Shown here one piece after another: positions 48,801 through 59,558 of a stretch of DNA of 64,000 nucleotides. Every line of letters begins with the position of its first letter. Positions within the stretch are counted from its first letter, which is position 1. The notes under the pieces were generated by a model that searched no databases, was not told the DNA's origin, and was given only the letters and a program-made list of their open reading frames with translations. This DNA comes from Malus domestica (Eukaryota > Streptophyta > Magnoliopsida > Rosales > Rosaceae), in the NCBI RefSeq assembly GCF_042453785.1, contig NC_091675.1, positions 20,818,501 to 20,882,500 on the forward strand, read 5' to 3'. Both the position numbers and the translations under genes were made by a program.

Positions 48801-49702
48801 AGGAGCAGGTCCTTACCCCGAGCACACTGTCGATCTCAACCTCACATGAGTTAGGTACGCAGAACCAACAAGAAGCAGCACCGCAGGATCAAACCATCGA
48901 AGAAGGAACAGAAGAGTCTCGTTGTCCAACCTTGACAGCAACAGAGTCAGCAGTTGCTAACCAGACCAGAAATGAAGCTAGTGAGGAGGGTCCTAACCCG
49001 ATAGGCCCGTCAGTTCTGGATAACATGGAAATCAGTATGGTCCATGTGTTACCCGCTGATTTTCAGTCAAGCACGACCCAACCGAATTTCCTCGATGGTG
49101 ACGTAGTCGCCGAAGAAGCCGGCCATGTTGATTTTGTATCTGTTGTTGAAGTTGAGTCAACAACAAAAGATGATAGTCTAAAGGCGGCTTTGGCCAAATT
49201 GTTTCCTCGTTCATCATCGGCCAAACTTCACCATTTAAAGCCTTTGTATGTGACGGCCCATATCGAGGGGTATCCAGTTTTCAAAGTTTTCGTCGACTGT
49301 GGAGCTACCGTCAATATCATGCCTCTGAACATCATGAAGGCTTTACGTCGCTCGAATGACGAACTTATTCCGTCAGGGATCACAATGAGTAGTTTCATCG
49401 GCGATAAATCCCAAACCAAAGGTGTACTTCCGTTAACTGTAAACATTGCTGGTCGCACTCACATGACCGCCTTTTTCGTGGTTGATTCCAAAACCGAGTA
49501 TAATGCACTGCTCGGTCGAGACTGGATTCATCAAACCAGCTGTATTCCTTCATCATTGTATCAAGTGCTTGTATTTTGGGACGGCAACTCGGTCACTGTT
49601 TACCCGGCCGATAGCCAGCCCTTCGAAGCTAACATGATCCAAGCATGGTACTATGATGACCACGTCGGCTACATTACATTGCAAGGCTTCAATGAAGAAT
49701 GA
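45857..49702 (+). pseudogene. gag-protease ORF with one in-frame stop
   Basis: A single frame of about 1281 codons starts MPIETRSVKKK. A TGA at 46394-46396 interrupts it, and the same frame resumes with MTEVQRMIDSAMKKG. The retrotransposon gag domain follows (LFNFSLTGSAFAWYINLLP; QFYRPGMEMSV), with a knuckle-like CKYHNSSKHTTNNC. The C-terminal aspartic protease has FVDCGATVNIMP, with Cys where Ser or Thr is usual after the catalytic Asp, and ALLGRDWIH. The downstream pol frame is +1 relative to this one. Confidence 0.9.
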
Positions 49703-49805
49703 CGGCCGACTCGGATTTCGGTTCAGAAAGCTATCGAGGTTGGCGTCGAGACTGTCCAGCAGGATTCGGTGAGACTCGGATTAGCTAATTTCCTCCCCGA
49801 AGCTG

Positions 49806-52800
49806 ATGTTTAACACCGATCGGGAAACACATAGGGCCGCGGTTTCATCTACTATGGAACGACTGCTGGCCCATTGGTATACTATATCTAAACAACCAAA
49901 TTCGGGCGTTAACCTCGTCGAGTTCCTTGCTGAAGGAGATAATGGTCTTGTCTTGTCTCTTGATAAAATTCAAGCCGCCCCGGCCGAACTCGAAGATCAT
50001 CGGCCCCAAGTTAAGGACCCATTGGAAGAGATTAATGTTGGGACGGCCGATGACCCACGGCCTTTGTTTATTAGTGCGTTACTTCCCCAACAAATGAAGG
50101 ACGAGTTTCGTGCCTTGCTTACGAAGTTCAAGGATTGTTTTGCTTGGAGCTATCATGAAATGACCGGCTTAGAGCGTACTCTGGTCGAGCATGAATTACG
50201 TATTAAGCCCGGATGTAAACCTTTCTGTCAACCACCTCGTCGATTCTCGACCGAAGTGCAACTCGGCATCAAGGACGAATTGGTTCGGCTTTTGAAAGCC
50301 AGGTTCATTCGGACAGCTCGATATGTTGAATGGTTGGCAAATATCGTGCCTGTTTTAAAGAAAAGTGGTGCACTACGCATCTGTATCGATTTCAGAAATC
50401 TGAATCTGGCAACTCCCAAAGATGAGTATCCAATGCCGATCTCAGACCTGTTAATCGATGCTGCGGCAAATCATGCAATCTTATCCTTTATGGATGGACA
50501 CGCCGGGTACAACCAAATATTCATTGCCGAAGCCGATATGCACAAAACTGCTTTCCGTTGCCCGGGGGCACTCGGCACTTACGAATGGGTTGTTATGCCA
50601 TTCGGCCTCAAGAATGCCGGCGCCACATACCAACGGGCGATGAATACCATCTTCCATGATTTAATTGGAACCATCGTCGAAGTTTACATCGACGATGTTG
50701 TCATCAAATCTAAACGCCGACAGACACATGTAGACGATCTCCGACAGGCTTTCCTCCGCATGCGTCGGCACAACCTCAAGATGAATCCTGCCAAGTGTGC
50801 CTTCGGCGTATCGGCCGGGAATTTTCTTGGCTTCCTCGTGCATCACCGTGGGATTGAAGTCGATGAGAATAAGGCCCGCGCAATCCTCAATGCCCCACCC
50901 CCAACGACGAAGAAACAACTCCAGTCCTTACTCGGACAGATCAATTTCCTCCGCCGATTTATTGCCAACTCAGCAGGTAAACTGAAAGCGTTCTCCACGC
51001 TTTTGAAACTTAAGGATTCAGATAAATTTGTGTGGAACGACGAGCATCAGGCGGCGTTTACGCAAATCAAAGTCTCCCTCACGAACCCACCTGTCATGGT
51101 TCCTCCTCGGCGCGGTAAGCCTCTTAAGCTCTATATCTCGGCGGCCGAAGAGTCCATCGGCTGCCTCCTTGCGCAAGATAACGACGCCGGACGAGAGCAG
51201 GCTATTTTTTATCTCAGCCGCAATCTCAATCAACCGGAGATCAATTATCCAGCCGTCGAGAAGCTGTGCCTGGCCGTGTTTTTCGCCGCTTCCAAGCTTC
51301 GGCATTATATGCTCCCATCAGTTACCCAAGTCATTGTTCAGACCGACGTCATCCGCTACATGCTCACCCGACCAATCGTAAAGGGCCACATTGGGAAATG
51401 GACCATGGCACTGTCCGAATTTAGCTTGCAGTACGTAGCCCAGAAAGCTGTCAAGGGCCAGGCACTGGCTGATTTCCTTGCTCAACATCCCTCCCCATAC
51501 GGTTTTGGGGGCAACGACGTTGAAATCGGCATGGTTCAGACGCGCGACAACCACTGGACGATGTACTTTGACGGCTCCAGTACGTCATCTTCGGCGGGCG
51601 TGGGAATTGTCATTCAATCCCCGAACCACGATCGCTGGTTATTTTCGCTTAAGCTGGATTTCGAATGCACCAACAATCAGGCCGAATACGAAGCCCTAAT
51701 CGTCGGCCTTGGAATTCTTCATGACCTGCGGGCAACTCTCGCCCTCGTCCTCGGCGACTCCGAACTTGTGATTAACCAACTCAATGGTTCTTTTCGTTGC
51801 ATGAGTTGTACCCTGGCGCCTTACCACATGATCGCCAGCTATTTGGCCGAGTCCTTCGACGGTATTACATTTAAACATATTTCCCGGAGTCTTAATACCG
51901 ACGCAGACGAATTGGCTCAAATTGCCTCCGGCACACAACTCTTGGGGGGCAAGCTAGGCCAAGAAATACCCGTGTTGCGACAGCTATACCCGGCCTTGGT
52001 TAACCAACAAGTCCTCCAGCGCGACAACGTGATACGTACAAGAGTCATGTCCTTACCTTCGTTGTTAGATAGAGACGACCCTATGGACGTTTGTGCCGTC
52101 GAGGCAGTACCAGATGATTGGAGAAAGCCCATTATGCAGTACCTCGACAATCCCAATGGTAAACATGATCGCAAGACGAGAGTTCACGCCACGAACTATG
52201 TCATGTATCAGAACGAGTTATACCGAAAAAGCGAAGATGGTTTGTTATTGCTATGCCTCGGCCCCCAAGAGAGTGCTCGGGCGATTACAGAAGTCCATGA
52301 AGGGATATGCAGAGCTCATCAATTCGGACGGAAAATGCGATGGCTACTTCGACGGCCCGGCTATTTTTGGCCAAGGATACTAAAGGATTGTATCGAGTTT
52401 GCACGAGGATGTGTACAATGCCAAATCCACGGGCCTATACAAAGGGTCCCGGCCGAATCTTTGCATTCGGTCATAAAGCCATGGCCGTTTAGAGGATGGG
52501 CCATGGACGTAATCAGCAAAATCACGCCGTCTTCTGGAGCCGCTAAGCACGCATGGGTAATAGTCGCAACTGATTACTTTACTAAGTGGGTCGAAGCAAA
52601 ATCATATGCCGAACTAACATCTAAAGAAGTTTGCGATTTCATGGAGGAACACATCGTGACCAGATTTGGCGTACCAAAAACGATCATAACTGACAATGGA
52701 ACAATCTTCACAGCCGAAAGGTTTAAAGAGTATACGGCGAATTTGAAAATTCGGCTCGAACAGTCTACACCGTATTATCCACAGGCGAATGGGCAGGCCG

Positions 52801-53381
52801 AGGCAAGTAATAAAGTGTTGATCGGCATCCTCGAAAAAATGATAAAAGAAAGGCCTGGCATGTGGCATTTGAAGTTGAACGAGGCATTATGGGCATATTG
52901 AACATCGCCCCGATCGGCGACTGCGACAACCCCGTACGCATTAACCTACGGACACGATGCAATGTTACCAGTCGAGTTAAGCATAAATTCGTTGCGATTA
53001 ATCGAACAAAGTAGTTTGTTTAGCGCCGAATATAATCAGTCCATGAGACAGGAACTCGAAGATTTGGAAGAAGCACGACTTGACGCTTATAACTTACTGG
53101 TGGCACAAAAACGGATTGCCGAGCGAGCCTATAATCAAAAGGTACGACAGAAAACATTCGGCGAGGGTGAATTAGTGTGGCAAACGGTGTTACCCGTAGG
53201 ACTAAAAGACCCTAGATTCGGCAAGTGGTCGCCAAATTGGGAAGGACCGTTCGTTGTGCATAAAGTATACGGAAAAGGGGCGTATCATCTTAAAGACCGG
53301 ACCGGTTTGGTTCACAGATTGCCGATCAACGGGAAGTTTTTAAAAAAATACTACCCAGTCACGTGGGAAATGCGGGAATAG
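49806..53381 (+). pseudogene. pol ORF: RT, RNase H, second RNase H, integrase; one in-frame stop
   Basis: A frame of about 1191 codons. Reverse transcriptase covers about residues 130-340, with VVMPFGLKNAGATYQ and YIDDVV at 50685. The RT-linked RNase H is about 410-560. A second, plant-type RNase H (MYFDGSSTSSSAGVG ... TNNQAEYEALI ... ADELAQIAS) is about 583-715. Integrase has an HHCC finger (CIEFARGCVQCQ), then a D,D,E core (GWAMDVIS; IITDNGT; ANGQAEASNK). A TGA at 52899-52901 lies within the integrase; the frame then continues to the GPFVVHKVYGKGAYHLKDR C-terminal part. The TGA probably arose from CGA. Confidence 0.93.
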
Positions 53382-53452
53382 AAAATCAATTCATTAATAT
53401 TGGTAAACATGTACAAGACAACTGAATTGATCGTTTTTACATCCAAGTGCCT

Positions 53453-56400
53453 TTAAGGCGAAGAGGGTAGGAGGGTGCCAAGCAGGGCCTTCAACTCCAA
53501 CCACCGTACCTCGGCCATAATAACTTCAGCTTGCCGATTCCTCTTGTCCAGCTTCAACCGCTCGACCAGTTTTATGGTCGCCGCGTACTCAGTTAGGCAA
53601 TCCTTTCCGCCCGATTCGAAGTCTTTAGCAAGCTCGGAAGCAATGGCCGACCGACGTTTTGCTAGTTCGGCCATCTGACGGTCAAGCTCGGCTAAGGCAT
53701 CTCCTTTTGCCCTTAGATCGTCGATTTTCGGATGGAGAGTGTCTTGAACGGCCGTGGCAGCTTGCAGGTCGTGTTCGGCCTTTAGAGCGGTCTGGAAGAT
53801 ACTAAATATCTCCCGAACCCGCTCCAAGGCAGACGATGCCCGAACGATGGTATCTCCGCTCAGGCGACCGTCGGCTCCAAGGTCGTTCAGACATACGCCA
53901 AGCAGATCAAGACCGTTGCGCTCGAGTACTTGCGACGTTGAAAGCGACAGGACTTCTCGCAACTGAGTTAGAGCGCTTGGATCGGCAGCTTCAGTCGTAG
54001 CGGCCGAATGACCGGACTCTGCAGTTGTGCTGGAGATGAGGGCTTTGAATTCGACCTCCCACGAAGCCTGCACATACAAATCAGGTTAAGCCTAAAACAA
54101 GTCATGACAAAAATAGCAAGAAGGTTTCGTTTTTTTTAACCTGCCGAGAGGAGACCTCGGCCATATCTCCAGGATCGTTGCTCGAACCTAAAGAACTCAA
54201 TGGCTGAGCCCAGTGTCTCAGGGTGCTTCTCAGTTCACGCGGTCGATGGAGGCTATCTACGTTTGATGGCCACTGAGGCGGCCAAGAAAGATAGATAACG
54301 CCCTTCGGCGCGTAGAATTTTCGGTGAAAAGAGTGTATAGGCACCTGACATTTAGTATTTTCTTCGTTTAGAATTCTAAAGTAGAAAAGCAATCAAGGAA
54401 AGACGGTAGAAGGTACTTACGAAGGCCGAAGTAACCTCCTGCGGAGGAATGTGGAAGCCCTGGTCTTGAGGATGAACGGGCGACTCCGCCGTTGCCTCGG
54501 GTTCCTCGACCGGTCGTTTGCCACAGTCGGCTGTGGAGGGGCCGACCGGGACAGCCGCTTCGGATGAGGCAGGGACATCCTGGTCCTGAGAACGAGCTAG
54601 GGGTTCAGCCACAGCTGTTGGTTCCTCGATCGGACGCTTGCCACGATCAGCCGTGGAGGGGCCGGCTGGAACCACCATCTCGGAGATTGGAGGAGGTTGT
54701 CGGCGAGTATGAGGACGATTTGCAAGCGGGACCTCATCGCTCCCCTCACTCTCTTCCAGAATGAAGACCGAGGGCTTTGGATTTTTAGGGGAAGTTCCAT
54801 CGGTCACAGAAACCGCCTTTTTCGGAACAGGTACCTCCTCGACAGAAGGAGGCACAACTGGTGTTCCGGCCCCAGAAATAGGCCGCGTTTGAACTGTCCG
54901 TGCGGCCGGAGCTGGCTGTTTCTCGACCGAGGGTTGGCCGACGGCAGGAGAAGAGGAAACACTGGGAGTCGTCGCCCCTGAAGTTTGACTGGAGATGACG
55001 TGGATCTCCCGTGCGCCCTTCTTTGCCAGCTTTTTTACCCGCTTGGCAGGCGGTGGAGATTCAACAGCCGGCTCGGCCTCTTGGCGAGGCCGTTTGGTCA
55101 GCACGGCCCGAACAGCGGTTTTATCCTTCTTAGCCACGACTGGTTTTTTGGCGGCCGCAGCAGCGGCAACTGCCTCCACTTTTCTCAATGGCCGACTACC
55201 TGAGAAGATAAAACCAAATCAGCAAGGCAAATCAATATGCAAAGCTGGAGGAAAAGAGGAGAAATGAACGGTTACCTTGAGTTTGGGGGGCCGAGGCCTT
55301 CTTAGGTCGGTCACTGAAGAGTTTGTTCAGCACATCTTCGACCGGAGCACCAAAGAACTCCTGGGTGTAGTCTTCCCACCAATCACCGAAGGTGTCAGTG
55401 CAAAGGGTTTCTGGGGTGGCCGGTCGAAGGTGGAATTTTTGGCAGTGCTCTTGGAACTCCCTCGCGACAGTTTTGCACTCCTTCTCAGAGGAACGGGGTT
55501 CACGTCCATGGCTCAGAACTGTTCGGGAGGAGAGAAGGGGGACCGGGCAGCCCTGGAGATAGCCGAGCTATCGAGCAAGGAAGTTAGGATGGTACACTTC
55601 CCAACCCGCTCGTTTCCCATCGCAGCCGAGAGGTAGGTCGCGAGTGAGCACAAACGACCCCCAGGACTGACGAAGGTCGGCATCTTCCCCCGCGCCCCAC
55701 ATGGACGTGGGCAGTCTGATGGAGGAGGGATAGTCTCGACGACGACATATCAGGAATTCGTCGTTGGAAAGGTCATCAAGAGCGAAGAGGTACCTAAATA
55801 CCTCTTCGGCTTGGTGAGGAGGTGTCGGTCGGGAGGCCAGCTGAGGTCCAAGCGCCTCCGTTGGTGAGAAGTCGGCTATGGCCGGCCGAAGGGAGGCGAA
55901 GTAAACTTGTAACCAGAGTTGGAAGACCCAGAGGGGACCATTCTGGTGAGGGTCGATTTTGTGAAGGGTCGCTTCGGCTAGGCAGCGGAAGAGATGGGCG
56001 AGAATGTTGGAGCTCAGTGACAGGACGTGACCGCTAGCCAGGGCCTCGGCTACCGGCATGTTCTCGACCAAGCATTTGTTCGACTTGGTACAACAAATGT
56101 ACTTGTTGTACCAATAGAAGAGGAAAGCTTCATGTTCACCTTCTCGCAGGTCCTCTTCTCCTCGGCCGGCGAAATGGAGATAGAGGGTGTTGTAATTGAA
56201 GAAATTCTTGTGGAGCTTCTGAATGTCTTCTTTCGACGGGATTTGACCTTCACGGTTCAGCGTCTCGAAAGCCCGTCGATCAAAAATAGTCTTCAGGTCA
56301 ATATTCGACGGGTACCCAGAGAGGGCCGCGTCGATAGGGATCCCAGTTGCTGAAGTCCCCAAAATGGCGGTGACATCAAGAATGGTGGGACCGATGGGAC

Positions 56401-56836
56401 CAAGGGGAAGAACCATGGTGTTGGTGACCGAGCACCAGAAGCACAAGGCGGCTAGGAGAAGCTCCTTGTCAAGAACAACATCTATTGACGAGAGGAGGAT
56501 GGCGTCGTAGATGCCGAGGGCCTTCCATTGCTCGCCGAAGAGCCTTTCCATTCGAACAACCCAGGCTGCCCAGGTCGTGGTCGTCGAGGGCCAGGAGCCT
56601 TGGGGCTTCGCCGCATCCCATCTCGACCATTCAAACCCTTGGAGCAAGGGTGTTAGGCATTGCTCCTGGAGAAGGCCAGTAATGGTCGACGGTACTGTCG
56701 CCTTGAAAAGATGACCCAAAATTTGGTGAGGAGTGCTCATGTCAGTTTCAAACCGGATGGTTTTGATCGAGCTCCGATCAAGAATTTTCTGATGCTGTTC
56801 ACATTCCCTGGAAAGCTTAGAGATGAAGGACGCCAT
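53453..56836 (-). pseudogene. antisense passenger gene: plant mobile domain protein, four exons
   Basis: It lies on the strand opposite to the retrotransposon. Exons 56836-55276, 55199-54421, 54344-54141 and 54067-53453 have GT-AG junctions and phases that close over 1053 codons. The N-terminal 420 residues look like a plant mobile domain (PMD, once called aminotransferase-like): WSRWDAAKPQGSWPSTTT, FWCSVTNTMVLPLGPIG, TILDVTAILGTSATGIPI. The middle (about 520-780) is rich in Pro, Ala and Ser with basic clusters (AKRVKKLAKK), possibly nuclear. The last 205 residues are Leu/Glu/Ala/Lys-rich and coiled-coil-like. One TAG at 55568-55570, probably from CAG, interrupts exon 1. Antisense extra ORFs are known in Tat elements (for example maize Grande1); PMD domains are known in plant TEs and in MAIN/MAIL1. 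Confidence 0.82.
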
Positions 56837-56980
56837 TGTAGGAAGGAAGCACGGCGTAGAAAAGTTTTCTGGGTTGGGGGAATTGAAGACGGAGACCTGG
56901 AAAAAGGAAATGTGCTGGAAAATAAGGGCAAGAAATTGCAGAATGATTTTGGAAGCGTAAAGTATGAATGAGGGGTTTCA

Positions 56981-56989
56981 GTATTTATA
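56981..56989 (-). promoter_or_regulatory. TATA box of the antisense PMD gene
   Basis: The minus strand reads CCTATAAATACTG about 145 bp upstream of the antisense ATG. It implies a transcription start near 56950 and a 5' UTR of roughly 110 bp. The promoter would sit between the PMD gene and the 3' LTR. Confidence 0.6.
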
Positions 56990-57436
56990 GGATTTTGGCA
57001 GGAAGGGAAATCATTTGAAATTCAAAACAAAGGGCAAGATCGACCGAAGGGATCGCTGATCATGATGAATATTTGGGAAATGCGGTTGAGAAGACCGAAG
57101 GTCTCAGGTTTTGGGGGCACACGATTGCGTGTGACGGCGAAATCAATGGCGAAGAAACGTTTCCACGCCTGCACGATGATGAGTGGCTCACGGATTGAGG
57201 TAGTGGCCGTAGGGTCATAATGGCAAGACGGTTCAGGCAGCCGCACGCCCTAGACGTCATTATTGGGGAATGGCCGTGTTGGAGGACGCCACGTGGCGAG
57301 TATGGTTAGCAGAATCAAGATCGTGCAGTCATGTTCAATAAATGCGCCTTGGAACTCGGGCACTAGGGTTCTGAGTGGTAGATTCGCTTCTTCAAGGTCG
57401 AAACTCGGCCGAAGAATTCAGGCCAAGGACCTCAGA

Positions 57437-57449
57437 AGCGAGGGGGCAA
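57437..57449 (+). other. polypurine tract
   Basis: AAGCGAGGGGGCAA ends directly at the 3' LTR and is the expected plus-strand priming site. Confidence 0.7.
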
Positions 57450-58385
57450 TGTTTGGGCCCAAAATAATAGTTTGGGCCGAGGGTAGGATCATTCTCGGCC
57501 TGGGAGGCCGTGTGGCGAAAGAGCCATGGATCGTTCAGCTCATGGGCTTCCAAGCCTAGGTCGGTTAAATCAGAACGCAAGTCGAGTCCTAGTACAACAG
57601 GGAGTCTCGACGGGATCAGTAATCCAGAAAGCGAATCCGGCTCAGTTAAAGACTAGATTCGTAGTTCTAGTGAAGATAGGACTGGTCGAGGTGATGTTGA
57701 TCCGGAGAGGGAAACCTAGTCCGAGTAGGATTTTAACTCGGACTCAAGGTCCAGTGCTATAAATAGGGGAAGCTGTGCATCAAGGAAAGCCCCCTGCAAA
57801 TCAATACAAAATTGCCCCGCGCAAATTCTCACAACTTGTGATTTTTCTTTTTCCTTTTTCGCTGACACATCTTCCGTTGGCATCAACAGCACTATGGAAG
57901 CAACCGGTGATATCTTAAGTCGGCATAGATAGCTCTGTCACCGTAGAATCAATCGGTCTCGCAGTATCTTCCGTTGGCATCAACAGCACTGCGGCGAGAA
58001 CGGTTGATTACCTATCCAAGTCTCGGTCGAGAAGGGTTTCTGAACCCTTATTGGTCGAGGTCATCTCATCAGCCTTCTCGGCGAAGTGAGGTGTTACACG
58101 TTATTACGTTCGGCACATTGAAAGCCGAATTTGATATTGAACTTCGTAAGAATAGTAACCTTGTCTTCAAGTTCGAGAACCTAAGAGGCCGAGACGTGTT
58201 CCTTTCTCGGCCGCAATCGCAAGACGCAGAAGTCAGCCGCGCACCCAAAGCAACATCAACAAATTTACTCCTCGGCCGAGCTCGGCCGACGAGTTGGCAC
58301 GCCCCGCAATCACCGAAGGACGTAGTTAGCTTATAGATTACTCGGCCTGCGCGCCACGTAGGCTTTGTAGTTTCTAGGGTCAACA
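57450..58385 (+). repeat. 3' LTR, 936 bp
   Basis: Same length as the 5' LTR. Differences noticed by eye are all C/T or A/G exchanges, for example CCCGGGAGG versus CCTGGGAGG near the start and ACTTGGCC versus ACTCGGCC near the end. Confidence 0.97.
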
Positions 58386-58390
58386 ATAAT

Positions 58391-58941
58391 AAAAAAGAAA
58401 TGATTTGGGGATTACCTTATGAAGAAGGTATGATAAGGATGAATGAAATAGGTTATAAATAAATACCTATTTTGAGCATTTTTGACTTAATTGAGAAATG
58501 ATTGTCCACTGCTCGAGCGATGTAATTCCGGTGTTATCTAAAGGTAATTTTGTCATTTTCATCCAAAAATCCACGCGTTGATTATTTTTAGCTCCACAAC
58601 CTACATGGCGTGCTTCAACTTGCCATGGTCACCTTGTTACAATTATGGTACTATGCGTGGCTCCACCAGATTAAAATTAATGGAATGGCGGTACTGGAAC
58701 TGGAGCCTGCTGTACGCAGCTGAATAGGACCAAAGGCAACATATCTTTCTTGGAGTAGATAACCACCACTCAACTCAAGTCATCGGATGAATGCAAACAG
58801 AAAAACTAATGGATGGGGACTTAGACAAATCCCCACTTGTATAATTGCATACAAATTTTGAAGGGCAAGATAAAGGAGCCTGCCAAAGGGCCCAAAAGCA
58901 CCTGCAATTTACAAGATAGTGACACAATTACTACCCTATAA
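58391..58941. other. intergenic flank of the retrotransposon
   Basis: AT-rich; nothing recognised beyond possible continuation of the split older repeat. Confidence 0.4.
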
Positions 58942-59309
58942 GACCATCTCCAAACCTGGGCTAAAAACCAAATTACCCCCCCAACACTCTCCAACCCATG
59001 TTAAAATTTTAAGCTAAATGCCAAATGTTATTTCTGAACCAAATGCCCCCCAGCTTTCCCCCCAGGCTAAATGCCAAATGTTTATCGGAATTTAAATTTT
59101 TTTAGATTAAAATGTTCATAAAATTAATTTACAATAATCTACATTTTTTTTTAATTGATTTAAAAAAAATTAGCCTAAGTTCATTCTTTGATAATTCCGG
59201 ACTAAAATTTTAGGGCAAAAGGGTTTGAGCAGAAAAGATGTTTCTGGGCTAGAAGTTAAATTTTCCGGGCTAAAAAATTTGGCTTTTAGCCCAAGGGTTG
59301 GAGATGGTC
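58942..59309. mobile_element. Harbinger-like MITE, 368 bp
   Basis: Ends GACCATCTCCAAACCTGGGC and, inverted, GACCATCTCCAACCCTTGGG. TAA flanks both sides (58939-58941 and 59310-59312). It lies about 250 bp downstream of the P450 stop codon. Confidence 0.75.
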
Positions 59310-59558
59310 TAATACATATATAGGCCATCCAACTAACATGGGGACTTGTTAGATACCAAGATTGGTCTTTTATGGTTCAGAAAATGCTAGGATTAGTCAC
59401 GCATGTACATGTTAGCAACTCTGGCCATACAAGCTTGTGACGCACGAAGTGGAAGCCAGTCCTGACCGCTCATGCTTGTGACGCCACATGTGTGACTGAT
59501 CTTAGCAACTCTTCGTTTATTCAACAGGTTGTGATTTGTACAGATAAAATTAAACATC

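Larger units (their letters stand above)
44878..58385 (+). mobile_element. full-length Ty3/gypsy retrotransposon, Tat lineage, with antisense passenger gene
   Basis: The 13.5-kb element has a perfect 5-bp TSD ATAAT (44873-44877 and 58386-58390). Order: 5' LTR, primer-binding site at 45815, gag-protease, reverse transcriptase, RNase H, second RNase H, integrase, antisense PMD gene, polypurine tract, 3' LTR. The second (plant-type) RNase H after the first is the hallmark of the Tat clade. LTRs differ at about 13 of 936 sites, all transitions by eye. With a rate of 1.3e-8 per site per year this suggests roughly half a million years; the rate is an assumption. gag and pol each carry an in-frame stop, so it is now non-autonomous. 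Confidence 0.97.

Noticed and set aside
55277-55636. Plus-strand open frames of 100-120 codons within the PMD gene
   Set aside because: They are opposite-strand shadows of the GC-rich antisense exons and show no domain.
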